Shown piece after piece: positions 43,780-53,900 of a DNA stretch of 55,438 nucleotides. The notes beneath the pieces were generated by a model. That model saw nothing but the letters and a program-made list of their open reading frames with translations, did not search any database and was not told the DNA's origin. Source of the stretch: Methanocorpusculum sp. (GTDB lineage: Archaea > Halobacteriota > Methanomicrobia > Methanomicrobiales > Methanocorpusculaceae); the NCBI GenBank assembly GCA_029987115.1, contig DALTWK010000011.1, positions 1-55,438 of the forward strand, in the 5' to 3' direction. The number at the start of each line of letters is the position of its first letter. Positions within the stretch are counted from its first letter, which is position 1. The translations under genes were made by a program, and so were the position numbers.

Positions 43780-44600
43780 ATTCTGGCGTAGTATTTTTTC
43801 CATTTATCTATTATTCTGTACTCCTGATTTGCCTGGAGAATTAACTGTTTCATCACTTTCTTGTCATCCGGGAAATGGTAGGTACAGACAGATAATTTCG
43901 GGGCTGCTTCTTTCAGTGTTTTCTGCGCACCGGAAAGCATCAACCGTTCCGCTCCTTCGATATCAGCTTTGATAAAATCAGGAACGACCTTGTATTCGTT
44001 GCAGAATTCATCTATTGTGGTAAGATTTGCAGATTCTTTTCTTCCTTCATGTGGCAGAACCATGGACGATCCGACTAAGGTGTCTTTCAGCACCGTAAAT
44101 TCGGCAGTGCCTTTTCTGTCCGAAAGGGCGTACGGGATGACTGTCACCTGTTTTTTCAATTCAGGATTCAGATTCAGTGTCTGCTCGAGTATTTTTCTTG
44201 CGTCCTGAATCGGTTCAAAAGCATAGACCGCTGCCCCGCGGTATGCGGCAAACAAAGAGAAGATTCCGAGATTTGCCCCGCAGTCAAATACCACATCTCC
44301 TTTTTCAATCTCCACATCCATCCATTCATACGGTCCTTCGTCGACAAATTTGTATGAATCAAACAGTCCCGGGTAGAGTATATCGCCGATTTCCATTGCA
44401 TAGTATGCTTCTTCACGGGTCGGGTGGGATGCATGTGAAAGTCTTGGAAGTGTCAGTTCCCCGAATTTCAGCGTGTCGGTTTTTTTGTCATGGTGCTTTG
44501 CAAAAAGATGCTCATATTGGAGGCGGTAGTAGTTTTCTGTTCTCTGTTCGTGAGTCAGGAACCAGCGTGCTTTGTCGAAGAAAGATATCTTTGATTTCAT
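43776..44600 (-). CDS. FkbM-family SAM-dependent methyltransferase
   Basis: The 274-residue protein has the FkbM motif I VVFDCGANLGIFSLFAA, followed by VYAFEPIQDA (motif II) and DFIKADIEGAE, then the YHFPDD-type ending. FkbM enzymes methylate O or N atoms of sugars, glycolipids and antibiotics. It overlaps the next upstream gene, a flippase-like membrane protein, by four bases. A role in modifying a lipid-linked or surface glycan is therefore likely but not proven. Confidence 0.85.
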   Translation of the reverse strand: MKSKISFFDKARWFLTHEQRTENYYRLQYEHLFAKHHDKKTDTLKFGELTLPRLSHASHPTREEAYYAMEIGDILYPGLFDSYKFVDEGPYEWMDVEIEKGDVVFDCGANLGIFSLFAAYRGAAVYAFEPIQDARKILEQTLNLNPELKKQVTVIPYALSDRKGTAEFTVLKDTLVGSSMVLPHEGRKESANLTTIDEFCNEYKVVPDFIKADIEGAERLMLSGAQKTLKEAAPKLSVCTYHFPDDKKVMKQLILQANQEYRIIDKWKKYYARI

Positions 44601-45637
44601 TCTGCCAGTTTCACCTTTTCGTCTTTTGCTTCCCGTTTTACGATAATAAATGTACCAATTGCGCCGAGAATCAGATTTGAATAGTACAGGACACCGCGGA
44701 CAAGTACTACAAATATTCCGATTACTGATGTCGGAAGAATCATGGCGTAAAGGCCGGCGTAACAGATTTCAGAAATACCGGTTGCGCCGGGTGTGAGCGG
44801 TATCATCATGGCAATTGCTATTATCATCTGGAAGATAATGGAAAGCAACAGGTTCGGTGCATATCCGAGCCCGATCATAATTATTGATGCGATTGAATAT
44901 TCGATAAACCAGAAAAGAATCGTCAATAAAAATCCGACAACTATTCCCCATCGGGCTTTTCCCGCAAAATGCCTGAATGTTGAGTAGAACTGGTCTACGC
45001 CTGTAGTTAGACTGTTATTCAGTTTCTCGCGTTTTTCTTCCGACAATTTCTTTGTAAAGATGCCGCTGATTTTCAGACCCCAGCGTTTAATGGATTCCGG
45101 TTTGCGGGCCATGAAAATCAGGACCCCGAGAATCACGGTAAATAATCCGGTTCCGCTCCATGCAAGTATCAATACCTGTTCCGGAATGTCTCCGTTCAGG
45201 TTTATGATGGAAAAGACCACAAGTGCGGTAATAACACCCACAACGAGGAGCACTGCTTCCAGCAGACGTTCTACAAGCACGATTGCTGTTGCATCTGCAA
45301 TCGGGACCTTTGCTTTATAGATTTCATGAATTCGTATTGGCTCGCCACCGATACTTGAAGGAGTTATTGCAGCAAACAACTGTCCCGATGCTGCCATATT
45401 GATGCAATGAAATAATTTGAGTTTATAACCTAGGGACCGAGAAAGAACTAGAATACGTAAACCCCAGACTCCAAGGGCTATCACATGCAGAGCAAAAGCA
45501 ATCGCAAGATATTCCCATGCAACTTTTTTCAGGGTTTCAATTGTGGTTGCATCGAATGTCAATGCAATTACAATGAGCATTATTCCAACGGAAATACCGA
45601 TTGAAATCCATAAGAGTTTCTTGTATTTCTTCTCCAT
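44597..45637 (-). CDS. Flippase-like membrane protein (UPF0104/AglD-type), copy 1
   Basis: The 346-residue protein has about eight hydrophobic helices. The family motif is ITPSSIGGEPIRIHEIYKA, with ATAIVLVERLLEAV and the late MIPLTPGATGISEICYAG. The family includes lysylphosphatidylglycerol synthase membrane regions and AglD, which acts in archaeal N-glycosylation. It is the downstream member of a tandem pair with the gene at 45638-46681, abutting it without a gap, and is clearly a paralog. Confidence 0.85.
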   Translation of the reverse strand: MEKKYKKLLWISIGISVGIMLIVIALTFDATTIETLKKVAWEYLAIAFALHVIALGVWGLRILVLSRSLGYKLKLFHCINMAASGQLFAAITPSSIGGEPIRIHEIYKAKVPIADATAIVLVERLLEAVLLVVGVITALVVFSIINLNGDIPEQVLILAWSGTGLFTVILGVLIFMARKPESIKRWGLKISGIFTKKLSEEKREKLNNSLTTGVDQFYSTFRHFAGKARWGIVVGFLLTILFWFIEYSIASIIMIGLGYAPNLLLSIIFQMIIAIAMMIPLTPGATGISEICYAGLYAMILPTSVIGIFVVLVRGVLYYSNLILGAIGTFIIVKREAKDEKVKLAE

Positions 45638-46681
45638 TTATTCTCCCACTTTTTTCCCTTTTGCTTCGCGTCTGACGATAATCATGCTGGATACAAATCC
45701 GATTGCAAGGTTGAAATAATAGAATATGAAGCGATAGATAAGAACAAAAATTCCTACAATTGATGCCGGGATAATAATCGCATAAAATGCTCCGAGTGAG
45801 ATTTCGGCAACCCCGACACTTCCCGGGGTTAACGGCAGCATCATTATTGCTGATATCAGAAGCTGGAAGATTATTGAGAGGAGAAAGAGGTTTGGAGTCG
45901 GTTCAACACCGAGGCCCATACATATGAAAAATGCAATGATGAATTCGTTAGCCCAGTATAAAATGGTCAAAAACATGCCGAAAAAGATTCCGGACTTCGA
46001 TTTGCTTATGAAGTGTCCAAGTGTTTCATAGAATTTGAAGGCATAGTCTTCAAATTTATTTCTTCGTGCGGTTTGTATTTCAACGGGTTTATTTCGTGTT
46101 GTCGCTCCTGCAATTTTATGCATGAGACCAATACCCCATTTCCGATTCTTTGCAAATACAAAGAAGAGAATTACCAGTCCCGCAAAAACACCCGCAGCAA
46201 TGTACGCGGAAATCATCCATCCGCTCGGGAGCTGAATGTCTGAAAACAGCCAACCCAGAAGGAAGATACATAGTACTGTTCCTATTGCGAGCACAACACC
46301 GTCGAAAACACGTTCCATGATGACGATTGCAGTTGCTTCTCCTCCAGGAATTCCTGCTTTGTTCAATTCATACACTCTTACCGGTTCCCCGCCTACCTGC
46401 GACGGGGTGATATTTGCGATGAATGTATTGGAACAGACCAGGTTGAAACTATGGCCGAACGAAACATGATAGCCGAGTGAATGACTCATTAATTTAATTC
46501 TTAAAGCCCAGATACAGAGGGATGCTACGTGCAATAACAGAGATAGTATGAGGAAAGCGGGAATGCAGTGTTTGAGTGCTTCAAACGTATCTGCATTGAT
46601 GGTGATAATAAGCATTACAAAGATAACTGCTAGACTAATCCCGAGAGAGATAAAGAGCCATCTCCGCTGTGCCTTCTTCAT
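45638..46681 (-). CDS. Flippase-like membrane protein (UPF0104/AglD-type), copy 2
   Basis: The 347-residue paralog of the adjacent protein shares the same topology and motifs: ITPSQVGGEPVRVYELNKA, ATAIVIMERVFDGV and MLPLTPGSVGVAEISLGA. The tandem arrangement points to duplication with retained constraint on the conserved loops. It leads the three-gene unit with copy 1 and the FkbM methyltransferase. Confidence 0.85.
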   Translation of the reverse strand: MKKAQRRWLFISLGISLAVIFVMLIITINADTFEALKHCIPAFLILSLLLHVASLCIWALRIKLMSHSLGYHVSFGHSFNLVCSNTFIANITPSQVGGEPVRVYELNKAGIPGGEATAIVIMERVFDGVVLAIGTVLCIFLLGWLFSDIQLPSGWMISAYIAAGVFAGLVILFFVFAKNRKWGIGLMHKIAGATTRNKPVEIQTARRNKFEDYAFKFYETLGHFISKSKSGIFFGMFLTILYWANEFIIAFFICMGLGVEPTPNLFLLSIIFQLLISAIMMLPLTPGSVGVAEISLGAFYAIIIPASIVGIFVLIYRFIFYYFNLAIGFVSSMIIVRREAKGKKVGE

Positions 46682-46739
46682 AGAATACTATTTTTATAGA
46701 CGTTGCAGAGATAAATGTCTGTTGATAAAAAGAGGAGTA

Positions 46740-47222
46740 TTATTCTATAGATATCTCAGTTTCACTATCCGTCTTTATTTTCGGGAGCGTGATTTCAATT
46801 ACTCCATTTCTAAATGTCGCTTTAACATTATCGGCTGTTACCTCTGACGGCAGAACTATAGTACGCTCTTTTGATTCATGACCTCTTTCTGCGAATAAGT
46901 ATGTTCTTTCTTCATAGTGAATATCTGTGACTGTTGCTTTCACTGTAATAGTGTTAGAATTACTGAGTTTAATCTGGATGTTATCTTTTTCAATCCCGGG
47001 CATCTCACATGTTACAATAAATGCGTCTTCTGTTTCTGCAAGATCTGTTGGAAAATTTCCTTTCATTCGTAATGGGGTGTTAATTATTGTCGATTTCAAT
47101 GATGTGGTAGATGGAATTGCATCTCTGTAATGTTCCCCGATTTTCGAAAGAAATTTGTCTAATTCTGAACCAATCTGTTCGAAACTAATCATATCTGTGT
47201 TGATAGTCATTTTCTTATTCAC
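46740..47222 (-). CDS. Small heat shock protein Hsp20
   Basis: The 160-residue protein has an alpha-crystallin domain from about 60 to 150. DAFIVTCEMPGIEKDNIQIKL and the closing FRNGVIEITLPKIK, with the G-x-I/L motif, are visible. The C-terminus ends in an I-x-I-like SIE segment, used for oligomer assembly. It is an ATP-independent holdase. An inverted repeat at the predicted transcription start suggests repression. Confidence 0.93.
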   Translation of the reverse strand: MNKKMTINTDMISFEQIGSELDKFLSKIGEHYRDAIPSTTSLKSTIINTPLRMKGNFPTDLAETEDAFIVTCEMPGIEKDNIQIKLSNSNTITVKATVTDIHYEERTYLFAERGHESKERTIVLPSEVTADNVKATFRNGVIEITLPKIKTDSETEISIE

Positions 47223-47227
47223 CTTGT

Positions 47228-47259
47228 ACTTACTAATGGTAAGTCATTGTTGTATAAAT
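47228..47259 (-). promoter_or_regulatory. hsp20 promoter with inverted repeat at the start site
   Basis: On the minus strand a TATA box (ATTTATAC, 47259-47252) predicts transcription start near 47228. A perfect inverted repeat ACTTAC-TAATG-GTAAGT (47228-47244) covers that point. Placement downstream of TATA fits a repressor operator, as with heat-shock regulators in other archaea. The actual regulator is unknown. Confidence 0.5.
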
Positions 47260-47330
47260 CGTTTCTCATTCTATTTGCGGTGAAGAAAGGAAGGTGTTTA
47301 TTCCAGAAGACAGTAATTATATAGATAATT

Positions 47331-47999
47331 ATGGCAGTCCAGAGTAAATCAAAAAGAGATGCCGCGGGACCGAATAAGAAGGTCAACTGGATACAGGTTT
47401 GTGTTGTCGGATTCTGTGTCCTCGTTGTGGTCATGTGTATTCTGTCCTTCAGTAATTTCTCGAATTTCTTTAATGATCGGTATAATGCAGGTTCTGTTGC
47501 CGAAGGTGACACTGTTTCGGTATATTACAGCACATTCGTCGGCGACGTAGCAACATATACGCTTTCAACTACCATTGTTGCAGGTCAGACTTATGAAGAA
47601 AACCAGTTCATAGACGTTGACGGATTTGAGAAGAAATTCGTCCTCTATGCTGACGAACTGACGAATATGGCAAAGGGAATCGTTAATCAGTCATATGGCT
47701 CAACCATATTAGTTTCAGGTGCCGGAACGGATGCCGAAACATATGCAACCACCTATACGAAAGCAGAATTCCTCGAGAATTCCGGAAGCATAACTGAGGA
47801 ACAATATGATGCCTTTGTTCCGGGTGATGTATTAGTGACAACCGATTCAAATGCATACTTCATTACGACCGGCGAAGATGATTCGATGACAATCGACTTC
47901 GGTGTGCGTCCGGCGGTTATCACTGCAGTAGATGCAACCTCAATCACCTATAATATCGGTTCCGATAATATCGCTGTTGTTGCAGTGGCAGCAGCATAA
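47331..47999 (+). CDS. Membrane-anchored FKBP-like protein, diverged
   Basis: The 222-residue protein has a basic N-terminus, one membrane helix (about 22-42) and an exported domain. That domain starts VAEGDTVSVYYSTFVGD, very like methanogen FKBP-type prolyl isomerases. The later hallmark of FKBPs (VGxGxxIPGFdxALxGM) is missing; its place is taken by LYADELTNMAKGIVNQSYGS. It probably binds or helps fold surface proteins without full isomerase activity. The next gene starts 33 bases downstream. Confidence 0.6.
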   Translation: MAVQSKSKRDAAGPNKKVNWIQVCVVGFCVLVVVMCILSFSNFSNFFNDRYNAGSVAEGDTVSVYYSTFVGDVATYTLSTTIVAGQTYEENQFIDVDGFEKKFVLYADELTNMAKGIVNQSYGSTILVSGAGTDAETYATTYTKAEFLENSGSITEEQYDAFVPGDVLVTTDSNAYFITTGEDDSMTIDFGVRPAVITAVDATSITYNIGSDNIAVVAVAAA

Positions 48000-48032
48000 T
48001 TTTTCTTTTTTCCACAGGTATTTTACGTAGCA

Positions 48033-49016
48033 GTGACCAATGTAACAGTCATGTTTGACACTCCGACCAATCCGATGCATCCGGACGCATCTGTTGATAA
48101 ACTTCTTCTGAATATGAGCAAATCCGGTTTCCAGGGGAGAAAACTGGGGGAAGCATTCCTTCTCTGGAAAAATATGATTGAAACCCCCGATATTCGTATA
48201 ACAATCGGTTTGTCCGGTGCAATAATCCCGGCGGGCATGCAGGAATGCATAATCACACTTCTCGAAAATCATTATATTGATTGTATCGTCTCAACTGGGG
48301 CGAATATGTTCCATGATTTTTGTGAGCATATGGGGGTCAAACACTATGTTGGATCACATATGGTTGATGATGCCTCTCTCTATAAAAATGGAATAAACCG
48401 GATTTATGATGTTTTTGCATCCGATAAAGAAATAGGATCAATGGAATATTATATCGCTGAATTCGGCAAGTCTCTCGGGAAAAAGACGATGTCTTCACGT
48501 GATTTCTTTAAACATCTTGGGGAGAAAATTAACGCGGAAAAACCCGATGGTCGCAGTATAATCGGAACCTGTGCAAAGCTCAACGTCCCAATTCATGTTC
48601 CTGCTCTTGCTGATTCTTCCTATGGAATCGGTTTGTTGTACGGGAGAAGAAAACTTGGATCAGAAGTTGTCATTGACCAGTTATCAGATGCTGATGAATT
48701 ATCAGAATTTATAGAAGTTGGGAAGAAAAGTGGAATTGTTATTCTTGGTGGCGGCACTCCTAAAAACTTCATTCAGCAAACAGAAGTTATTCATCCAAAA
48801 TATCAGGATAAATTCCTTGGTGGACATATGTATGCATTGCAGATTACTACCGATGCTCCCCACTGGGGAGGACTTTCTGGATGTACGTTTGAAGAGGGAA
48901 TTAGTTGGGGAAAGGAAAAACCCGAATCTCGAAAACTGCAATGCTTCTGTGATATTACAATCGCTCTTCCAATTCTCACCTCTGCATTAGTTTCAGCTGG
49001 TATCAAGAGGGCATAA
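48033..49016 (+). CDS. dys: Deoxyhypusine synthase family protein
   Basis: The 327-residue protein matches deoxyhypusine synthase, which transfers the butylamine of spermidine (NAD-dependent) to a lysine of aIF5A. MSKSGFQGRKLGEAF, IGLSGAIIPAGM, CIVSTGANMFHDF and the active-site lysine in EEGISWGKEKP (K294) are present. A GTG at 48033 or an ATG at 48051 may be the start. Archaea also have close homologs with other substrates, so the exact reaction is not certain. An MFS gene follows after 11 bases. Confidence 0.85.
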   Translation: MTNVTVMFDTPTNPMHPDASVDKLLLNMSKSGFQGRKLGEAFLLWKNMIETPDIRITIGLSGAIIPAGMQECIITLLENHYIDCIVSTGANMFHDFCEHMGVKHYVGSHMVDDASLYKNGINRIYDVFASDKEIGSMEYYIAEFGKSLGKKTMSSRDFFKHLGEKINAEKPDGRSIIGTCAKLNVPIHVPALADSSYGIGLLYGRRKLGSEVVIDQLSDADELSEFIEVGKKSGIVILGGGTPKNFIQQTEVIHPKYQDKFLGGHMYALQITTDAPHWGGLSGCTFEEGISWGKEKPESRKLQCFCDITIALPILTSALVSAGIKRA

Positions 49017-49027
49017 TCCTCATTTTT

Positions 49028-50203
49028 ATGACATTAACAAAGAACCCCCGCCTCATAGCTGCAATCTCGGGTCATTTTATCATAGATTTGTACACGCCAG
49101 TTCTTCCTATTGTCCTTCCATTCCTGATGGAAACAATGGGTTTGTCATATTTTCTAGCAGGTCTTATTGTTACGGTTTTTAATGTTGTTTCTTCAATAGC
49201 ACAACCATTTGTTGGTCTTTGGGGAGATAAAACCGGAAAACACGCTGATGTTGCATTCTGCGTGTTACTCGGAAGTTTGGGTATCTCGCTCAGTGTTCTG
49301 ACGAGTAATTATCTTATCCTCCTCTTTCTGGTAATAGGTGCAGGAATTGGCCATGCACTGTTCCATCCAGCAGGAATGAATCTTATCTATAAATTGAGTC
49401 CCCCGGGAAAACTTGGTCTTTACAATTCAATTTTCACAACAGCAGGGAGTATAAGTTATGCACTTGGACCACTAGTTGCCGGTATTCTCATATCATTGTT
49501 CGGCTTACCCTCGGTAGTATGGATGGTGTTGCCAGGAATCATTGGGGCGTTCTGGATATTCCGTTTGACTCGAAAGAAGACACCTGCATATAGGAATGCG
49601 GAAGTTGACAGTGTTAAGAAAGAAGAGGTAATAGAGGGTAACAGGGTTGCTGCAGGTCTTGTGGTTATTGTCTGTGCTCTCAGGGCAATCGGTTATATGG
49701 GAATTATCACCTATCTCCCAACTCTTCTTATTCAAGGAGAATGGAGTATGAGTGCTTCACTTGCTTCTTTAGTGGTAACGTTCATGCTTTTAGCCGGTAT
49801 TGTTGGACAACTTGCAGGAGGATGGTTATCTGATCGGTTTGGTTGTAAACTGATGCTTGTAATTGGCCTTATCGCGGCAATTCCTTCGTTCTGTCTAATT
49901 TTTGTCAGCGGATGGGTAATGTTTCTTGGAATTATGCTCTATGCATTTTTTGCAAGTTTCTGCTATGTGACCTCAGTGACTATGACACAGGAACTCCTAC
50001 CAGGAAAAACAGGTCTTGCATCCGGTCTCACTCTTGGTTTTACCTTGGGACTTGGGGGTCTTTCTGCTTCTTTAGTTGGTATTATTGCAGATTATTCCGG
50101 CAATCTCTCAGATTCATTATTTTTGCTGATAATACCAATCGTGATTGCACCCATTGTTGCCTTATTTGTCAAGTACCGGAAAAAACGTGAATACAATGCA
50201 TAA
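49028..50203 (+). CDS. MFS transporter, Fsr (fosmidomycin resistance)-like
   Basis: The 391-residue protein has twelve predicted helices. The start LIAAISGHFIIDLYTPVLPIVLPFL and the loop QPFVGLWGDKTGKH are typical of the Fsr group of major facilitator exporters. The second half repeats the MFS motif GGWLSDRFGCKLML. The natural substrate is unknown. It sits 11 bases after the deoxyhypusine synthase-like gene; polyamine export would be a speculative link. Confidence 0.82.
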   Translation: MTLTKNPRLIAAISGHFIIDLYTPVLPIVLPFLMETMGLSYFLAGLIVTVFNVVSSIAQPFVGLWGDKTGKHADVAFCVLLGSLGISLSVLTSNYLILLFLVIGAGIGHALFHPAGMNLIYKLSPPGKLGLYNSIFTTAGSISYALGPLVAGILISLFGLPSVVWMVLPGIIGAFWIFRLTRKKTPAYRNAEVDSVKKEEVIEGNRVAAGLVVIVCALRAIGYMGIITYLPTLLIQGEWSMSASLASLVVTFMLLAGIVGQLAGGWLSDRFGCKLMLVIGLIAAIPSFCLIFVSGWVMFLGIMLYAFFASFCYVTSVTMTQELLPGKTGLASGLTLGFTLGLGGLSASLVGIIADYSGNLSDSLFLLIIPIVIAPIVALFVKYRKKREYNA

Positions 50204-50244
50204 TCTGTTCTGTATCCAATAGGTGAGATGAACACAAAACTATT

Positions 50245-50255
50245 ATGTTATAAGG
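50245..50255 (+). promoter_or_regulatory. TATA box for the coiled-coil/smc/scpA operon
   Basis: ATGTTATAAGG lies about 43 bases before the ATG at 50293 in an AT-rich 89-base gap. The genes after it are spaced by 10 bases or overlap, so this is probably the operon promoter. Confidence 0.45.
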
Positions 50256-50292
50256 GCTGAAAAACTAATAATTACTTATCGGATTCCTCACT

Positions 50293-50976
50293 ATGAACAC
50301 CCGTATGCAATTCCTTGAACATGAGTTAGCTGAACAGGAACGTGAACAACAGAGAAAGACTGAAGCCGCAGATTGCCCTGTTTCGACTACTCCGGAAAAT
50401 ATCAAAGCAATAGAGAATAAACTTAAAGAACTTGATGCTCTCGTAAATGGTTTACGTGATCAGTTTCTCGATTTGTCATCTCAAGTCCGTAAATTGACAT
50501 CAATTATGGAGAAACTTGGAGGGGCACCTGCTCCAACACGCGGATCTATTGAATCTCCTGTTCGCTCAGCTGTTAGAAGACCAGAAGTAACAGCAGAGAT
50601 TGTTTCCGAAGATGCAGCAGGACAGCGTCCTCAGCCAACGCGTCCGGCGATTCAGGCCCAGCTACCGACTCAGGAGATACGCCGTCCAAGCCACACTGTT
50701 GAGGAACAGCCTGTGCACCGCCCGATATCTTCTCCTGTTACGCCAAAAGAAGAACCGGCAGAGGAAACGGAAAAGCTTGGTCCTAATGACTATGAGTTTG
50801 TTATGCAGCCGGATGGGACGATTCAGAAACGCAGGAAAACTGTGAAGAAAGAAAGTGTGATTATTGCCGGAACTGGTTTCGGTCAAGGTCACCATTCGCG
50901 TTCATCTGCAATACGCGCTGACTCCAGTGCAGTTATCGAAGCAGAGGAAGACGACACATTAGATTTAGATTCCTGA
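50293..50976 (+). CDS. Coiled-coil and proline-rich protein upstream of smc, unknown function
   Basis: The 227-residue protein has an N-terminal helical coiled coil (about 1-77; ENIKAIENKLKELDALVNGLRDQFL). A disordered Pro/Arg/Glu-rich middle (78-158) follows, then a short conserved-looking patch LGPNDYEFVMQPDGTIQKRR. The tail is acidic (EEDDTLDLD). It has no membrane segment. It lies 10 bases before smc and appears cotranscribed with smc-scpA, so it may be an SMC accessory factor. No ScpB gene is seen here. Confidence 0.7.
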   Translation: MNTRMQFLEHELAEQEREQQRKTEAADCPVSTTPENIKAIENKLKELDALVNGLRDQFLDLSSQVRKLTSIMEKLGGAPAPTRGSIESPVRSAVRRPEVTAEIVSEDAAGQRPQPTRPAIQAQLPTQEIRRPSHTVEEQPVHRPISSPVTPKEEPAEETEKLGPNDYEFVMQPDGTIQKRRKTVKKESVIIAGTGFGQGHHSRSSAIRADSSAVIEAEEDDTLDLDS

Positions 50977-50986
50977 GGGTCGATAC

Positions 50987-53900
50987 GTGCACATAGTTCA
51001 GGTTGAAATAGACAATTTCAAATCTTTTTCAAGGAAAACAAAAATACCTTTTTATGAAGGTTATACGGTTATTTCCGGTCCAAATGGTTCCGGAAAAAGT
51101 AATATAATTGACGCTATTCTCTTTGTTCTTTCACTATCTTCTTCGCGTTCTCTCCGCGCAGATAAAATGACTGATTTCATCAATTTAACTTCTGGGAAAA
51201 ATACTGCAGAAGTTTCAGTTGAGTTTTCAGATGGGACCAAAATCCGCCGGAGAATCAAGCAGACACCGACTCAAACCTACTCCTATTATTATTTAAATGA
51301 AAAGACCAGTTCTCAGTCTGAAATTTTAGATTATTTAGCAAAAAATGGAATCCGTCCGCATGGATACAATGTTGTGATGCAGGGTGATATTAACAGTATC
51401 ATGACTATGAGCGATCGTGATCGTCGTGGAATCATCGATAGTATTGCGGGTGTTGCTGAATTTGATGTAAAAAAAGATCAGGCGCTTACTGAGTTGGATC
51501 AGGTTCGTGCGAAGATTGAACGTGAAGAACTCCTGCTGGAGGAGTATTCCCGTCAGCTCACTAATCTGAGCAGTGCACGAGAGGATGCTGTCAAATATAA
51601 GAAACTGAATGATGAACTCACCTATCTGAATGCGGCAAAGCAGAGTGTCACTATTCATGAAAAAGAACATGAAATTGCAACAATATCTGAAACGCGTCTT
51701 GAACAGGAGAGACAGCGCGGTGTGATTGAGGAAAGCATCCGCCTTGAAGAAAATGAGCGTGATGCGAGAACTGAAGAAGCAAATGAAATTGCGCAGAAAA
51801 TTTCTGCGATGCAGGGTCCTGAATATCTGAAGATTATTACTGGTCAGGAACAGCAGAAAGCAAATATCCGGCTTGCAGAAGACAGAATCAGGCGTGCACG
51901 AAAAGACAAAGAGAACGCTCTCGGAAAGATCACTCCTCTCTTCCAGGAAATCCAGAGAAGTCAGAACTCCTACAAAGATAAAGACACGGAAGTAAAGAAA
52001 CTTCAGATTGACCGTGCCAATCTTGCGATGGAGGTAGAAAGCCAGAAAAAAATTTTTAATCAGGTGCAGGAGACTCTGGAGAAACGCGGAGAAGATAAAA
52101 AGGGAGCTACTGCAGAACTGACTGAGCTGATGCGTAATCTCGATCAGAAGAATGATGAGCGCCGTGTTGTTGTTCTTCGGCGTGACAGCATCATCGAGCA
52201 AAGCCGTATCCGCTTAAGCCAGCTTGAAAAATATCGTGAAGACCAAGAGGGTTTTGCAGAGGAGCGGACTTCAACTCAAGCGGAAATTTCCCGTCTCGAA
52301 GAAGAAATCGGCGATGCCCGGCAGGAAAAATCTGTCATTAGCAAACAGGTTGCCGAAGCGGAACGTCAGACCCTTCACACAAGAAAACAGCTTGAGGCAC
52401 TGCGTTCAGAAATCCAGCGGCTGACAAACCGCCAGATGCAGCTTGAAGCAAATCAGCGTGCCGCCGGCGGATCGGACCGATCTATCGAGGCTGTGTCGGA
52501 ATTTGACGGTGTGTTTGGTCCCATCTCCAAACTTGGAAAGGTCTTAAAGGCGGAGCATACTGTTGCCTTGAATATTGCCGCCGGCGGAAGGCTGAAAAAT
52601 ATCGTTGTATCTGACGATCAGGTTGCTGCTGACTGTATTGAACATCTTCGTGAAGAACGGTTAGGAAGACTTACCTTCCTTCCATTGAATAAAATGAAAC
52701 CTCAGCCACCACTTCCGCCGCTTGCTGGAAATGGTGTTATCGATTATGCAATTAATCTGATTGATTTCGAACCAGAATATCGTGATGCGTTTAACCTGGT
52801 TTTCGGACAGACCGTTGTTGTTGAAAATCTGGATGCCGGTCGCAGGTTAATGGGCAAATACCGGATGGTTACGCTGCAGGGCGATCTTTTGGAACGCGGC
52901 GGAGCAATGACCGGAGGTTCAATCGACAAAAACATCCGCGGATTCGGTGTTTCCGTCGGAAGCGAATCATCGGAACTTGTCGTGAAAATTGCCGAGTTAA
53001 AGGAAGAGGAAACGGCTCTTGAATCTGCTGAAAAACGGTACAAATCTGTTTCGGACGGACTCCGCGAGCAGCTCAATACCCAGGGTTCAAAGATAACCAA
53101 TCTGGAACTGACCATTCAGAACTGCAACAGAATTCTGGATAAGATTGCCGAGGATGAACAGAAAGGAGCAATATTAGTTGAGGAAACGGAACGCGATGCT
53201 AAAGAGAATTCGGATAAAATTGCTGCATTAGAAGTTGAAATAGAAGAAATATCTGCAGTAATTGACGGGCTGAACAAACGTACCGCGGAACTGAAAGAGA
53301 TTCTGAATGAGGAGGAATTCAATCTTCTGACCGAACGGTATACCCGCGCTCAGAAAGAATATAACGATGCCCAGCGCCGTCTTGAACAGAAGACAACTAA
53401 TTTGAATGATGTTCTCCTGGAGCGTAACTATTTCAAGAAAAATATTGAGCAAAAGACGGCAGATAAAGCGGAATTGGATGCAAAAATTTCAGAATACGAT
53501 GCAGAAATTTCTCATTGTAATGAAGATATTGATAAAGCGAATGAATCAATCGCAGCTTTTGCAGAGGAACTGAAGAAATTTACCGGGGAAATAGAAGAAC
53601 TGAACCAGGAACAGATTCGTATCCGCAGCATTGCAGATGAGGCTACATTGCGGATAACGAAACTTCAGGGCGATATAGAACGGTGCAATGTGCAGATTGC
53701 AGCGCTGATTGAGCATTCCGAAAAACTTGCAACCGAGATAGCTGAATTAAAGGGCAATATCGAAGAAGCTGTTGAATGTGATCTGTCAATGAACGAAATC
53801 CTGGATGGCATTGTCGCAGCCGAACGCGGAATCAAGCGTCTTGGCAATGTTAACATGAAAGCCATCGAAGAGTTCGATGAATTGGAGAGAAAAACGAATG

